Under the pieces are notes generated by a model that saw nothing but the letters and a program-made list of their open reading frames with translations, had not been told where the DNA came from and made no database searches. Positions 6,011 through 6,953 of a stretch of DNA of 6,953 bases are shown piece by piece. Position 1 is the stretch's first letter, and each line of letters opens with the position of its first letter. This stretch comes from Deltaproteobacteria bacterium (GTDB lineage: Bacteria; Bdellovibrionota; UBA1018), in NCBI GenBank assembly GCA_016194835.1, contig JACQAU010000311.1, forward strand, positions 1 to 6,953, in the 5' to 3' direction. A program made the translations under genes and the position numbers.

Positions 6011-6066
6011 TTGGACAGGTGTCATATATTCAATAGAAGAATGAATTCTGTTTCTATTGTATCACA
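6011..6066 (-). repeat. Structured direct repeat, right copy, downstream of the 83-residue protein gene
   Basis: This copy shares 32 of 37 bases with 5177-5213 and has the same fold plan. TGTCATA (6020-6026) pairs with TATCACA (6060-6066) except at one position, a 4-base one-sided bulge follows, and CAATAGAA (6031-6038) pairs perfectly with TTCTATTG (6052-6059) around a 13-base loop. Its edge is 2 bases past the stop of the 83-residue protein gene. No T-run follows on either strand, so a standard intrinsic terminator is unlikely. Confidence 0.78.
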
Positions 6067-6068
6067 CT

Positions 6069-6320
6069 TCATTGGCGCTTTTTTCGAGCGCTCATTAGCC
6101 GCTTTTCTCCAATTATATTTAGCATAGCTAATTTGTGACTCTCGATAATTTGCTCGTAATCATCTGGTATATCTCCGTGAAAGTCGTCGTGAGTCCAATA
6201 CGGTCCCTCAATTTCATCTAAAAGTGCGATTTCGCGCTCGTACCACCATTCTCTTTCTTGCCTGTAAAGATACGCAGCAATCAAAATAATGACAATTAGA
6301 ATCCATATTTGGATGTGCAT
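6069..6320 (-). CDS. Small single-span membrane protein of unknown function
   Basis: An 83-residue protein I do not recognise. It opens with MHIQIWILIVIILIAAYLY, a clear N-terminal membrane anchor, then a charged, aromatic segment RQEREWWYEREIALLDEIEGPYW (20-42). An acidic stretch DDFHGDIPDDYEQIIE follows, and the tail is basic, ending KRLMSARKKRQ. The soluble part is predicted to lie in the cytoplasm if the anchor is N-out. The ATG at 6320 is chosen because AGGAGG lies four bases upstream; an in-frame start at 6347 would add nine residues ahead of that site. It has its own promoter candidate and is followed immediately by a structured repeat. Its neighbour on the same strand is the SieB-like gene, but 167 bases and a repeat separate them, so a common operon is uncertain. 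It might be a partner or small toxin, but nothing in the sequence shows this. Confidence 0.65.
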   Translation of the reverse strand: MHIQIWILIVIILIAAYLYRQEREWWYEREIALLDEIEGPYWTHDDFHGDIPDDYEQIIESHKLAMLNIIGEKRLMSARKKRQ

Positions 6321-6337
6321 AGCGCCTCCTAAAAAAG

Positions 6338-6366
6338 AGCATAGCACTAAAATTATTCTTAGTCAG
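6338..6366 (-). promoter_or_regulatory. Promoter candidate for the 83-residue membrane protein
   Basis: The minus strand reads CTGACT (6361-6366), 17 bases, then TATGCT (6338-6343), with a TG one base before the -10 (extended -10). The predicted start near 6331 leaves a leader of about 11 bases that carries the AGGAGG site. Box matches are fair, and position and spacing support the call. Confidence 0.5.
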
Positions 6367-6522
6367 AGCGATCAGAAAGTCATGAAAATTACAAACTTTA
6401 AACACAATTGAAATGCCAGATATTGAACCAACAAATTCCCACCGAGCCGAATTAATGCATTGCAATATGAAATCTTTCTCCGTCTTGTAACAACTTTAAT
6501 TCCAGAATACTCTTCTTATTTG

Positions 6523-6528
6523 TATACT
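6523..6528 (+). promoter_or_regulatory. Possible -10 box for the Ser/Thr kinase gene
   Basis: TATACT lies eight bases before the first kinase ATG, placing a start point near 6535. A message from here would be nearly leaderless for the 6536 ATG, or have a 9-10 base leader with GGAG for the 6545 ATG. No convincing -35 is seen at 17 bases (TTCCAG), so this is tentative. Confidence 0.3.
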
Positions 6529-6535
6529 AATAAGT

Positions 6536-6953
6536 ATGGAGATCATGAATGGGAGGCTATCGATTTTGGAGCAGATTGGTCGTGGGGGGATGGCTGAAGT
6601 ATTTCGTGCAAAACTCAAGGGAATCGGCGGTTTTGAAAAAATAGTTGCAGTCAAAAGAATCCTGCCATCTTTTGCTCGTGATCCAGCATTTCGAGACCAA
6701 TTTCTGGCAGAGGCTAAGCTGTCAGCTCAATTAACACATCCAAATATTGTTTCTGTTTTTGAAGTTGGCATAGAGAATGAAACACCATTCATGATTTTAG
6801 AATGGATTGATGGGTTCAATTTAAAAGAATTAATGAACCATCACTGTGATGAAGGCAAACAAATCTCAATTCCAGTTGCTTGTGAAATTGCAATCCAAAT
6901 CGCAAGAGCACTTCAATATGCCCATTCTTTTTTATCCCCAGAAAACAAACAAA
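6536..6953 (+). CDS. Serine/threonine protein kinase, N-terminal part (runs off the window)
   Basis: The frame is open from the ATG at 6536 to the right edge, 139 residues so far. It begins MEIMNGRLSILEQIGRGGMAEVFRA, a Hanks-type kinase glycine loop (15-22). The ATP-binding lysine follows in VAVK (Lys40) and the helix-C glutamate in FLAEAKLSAQL (Glu59). The HPNIV motif (68-72), a hinge region MILEWIDGFNLKEL (86-99) and the helix ALQYAHS that precedes the HRD catalytic loop are also present. The catalytic loop itself lies beyond the window, so activity cannot be judged. The insert after AHS (FLSPENKQ) and GFEK..AVKRILP resemble kinases frequent in myxobacteria and Bdellovibrio relatives. The ATG at 6545 is an alternative start, with GGAG three bases upstream. 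No partner gene is visible. The kinase domain appears to start right at the N-terminus, so any sensor would follow it. Confidence 0.92.
   Translation, partial: MEIMNGRLSILEQIGRGGMAEVFRAKLKGIGGFEKIVAVKRILPSFARDPAFRDQFLAEAKLSAQLTHPNIVSVFEVGIENETPFMILEWIDGFNLKELMNHHCDEGKQISIPVACEIAIQIARALQYAHSFLSPENKQ

Noticed and set aside
5177..6066. Integron cassette array with true attC sites
   Set aside because: The layout and bulged double-arm fold are suggestive, but no GTTRRRY/RYYYAAC core is found at either repeat edge and no integrase is in view.
5177..6066. Insertion sequence or composite transposon around the SieB-like gene
   Set aside because: The repeats are in direct, not inverted, orientation and there is no transposase gene between or beside them.
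6214..6465. Minus-strand frame upstream of and overlapping the 83-residue protein gene
   Set aside because: It overlaps a better-supported gene in another frame, spans that gene's promoter, and lacks a good ribosome site.
1..6953. CRISPR array, tRNA or rRNA gene
   Set aside because: I saw no regularly spaced short repeats, cloverleaf-like segment or conserved rRNA sequence on either strand by eye.

Overview
The window is an AT-rich stretch of a Gram-negative bacterial chromosome or large replicon. The best lineage clue is the Ser/Thr kinase that starts at the right edge. Its N-lobe (GRGGMAEVFRA, then GFEK..AVKRILPSFARDP) and the run-up to the catalytic loop resemble the kinases common in Myxococcota, Bdellovibrionota and other former deltaproteobacteria. 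The lipoprotein-type signal on the MerP-like protein and the membrane-bound hybrid kinase fit a Gram-negative cell. The phylum is inferred, not proven.

Left part (1-2250), plus strand. The tail of an unidentified gene overlaps by four bases (GTGA) a 670-residue transmembrane hybrid sensor kinase with two C-terminal receiver-like domains. A convergent intergenic region follows, with a strong imperfect hairpin at 2207-2250 that probably separates the kinase from the mer operon.

Middle (2261-4994), minus strand. This is a compact mercury-resistance operon, merR-merT-merP-merA, read from high to low coordinates with 6-10 bases between genes. MerR is the first gene and so is autogenously regulated. 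The promoter has an over-long -35/-10 spacer (19-20 bp) filled by a perfect 20-bp palindrome, the hallmark of MerR-type activation. MerP and MerT capture and import Hg(II), and MerA reduces it to Hg(0) with NADPH. The predicted leader is only about ten bases, MerP looks like a lipoprotein with extra cysteines, and MerA has lost its N-terminal HMA domain but keeps a CxxC just before the core.

Right part (4995-6953). A gene-poor segment holds a 14-bp inverted repeat shared with the mer -35 region. It is followed by two minus-strand membrane-protein genes: a protein resembling the SieB superinfection-exclusion family (5363-5902) and an 83-residue single-span protein (6069-6320). Each is followed by a copy of the same roughly 54-bp hairpin-forming direct repeat (5177-5229 and 6011-6066), giving a gene-repeat-gene-repeat layout that suggests an accessory cassette. 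The Ser/Thr kinase then begins on the plus strand and runs off the edge.

The most unusual points are the paired structured repeats around the SieB-like gene, the near-leaderless mer promoter, and the double receiver tail of the sensor kinase.
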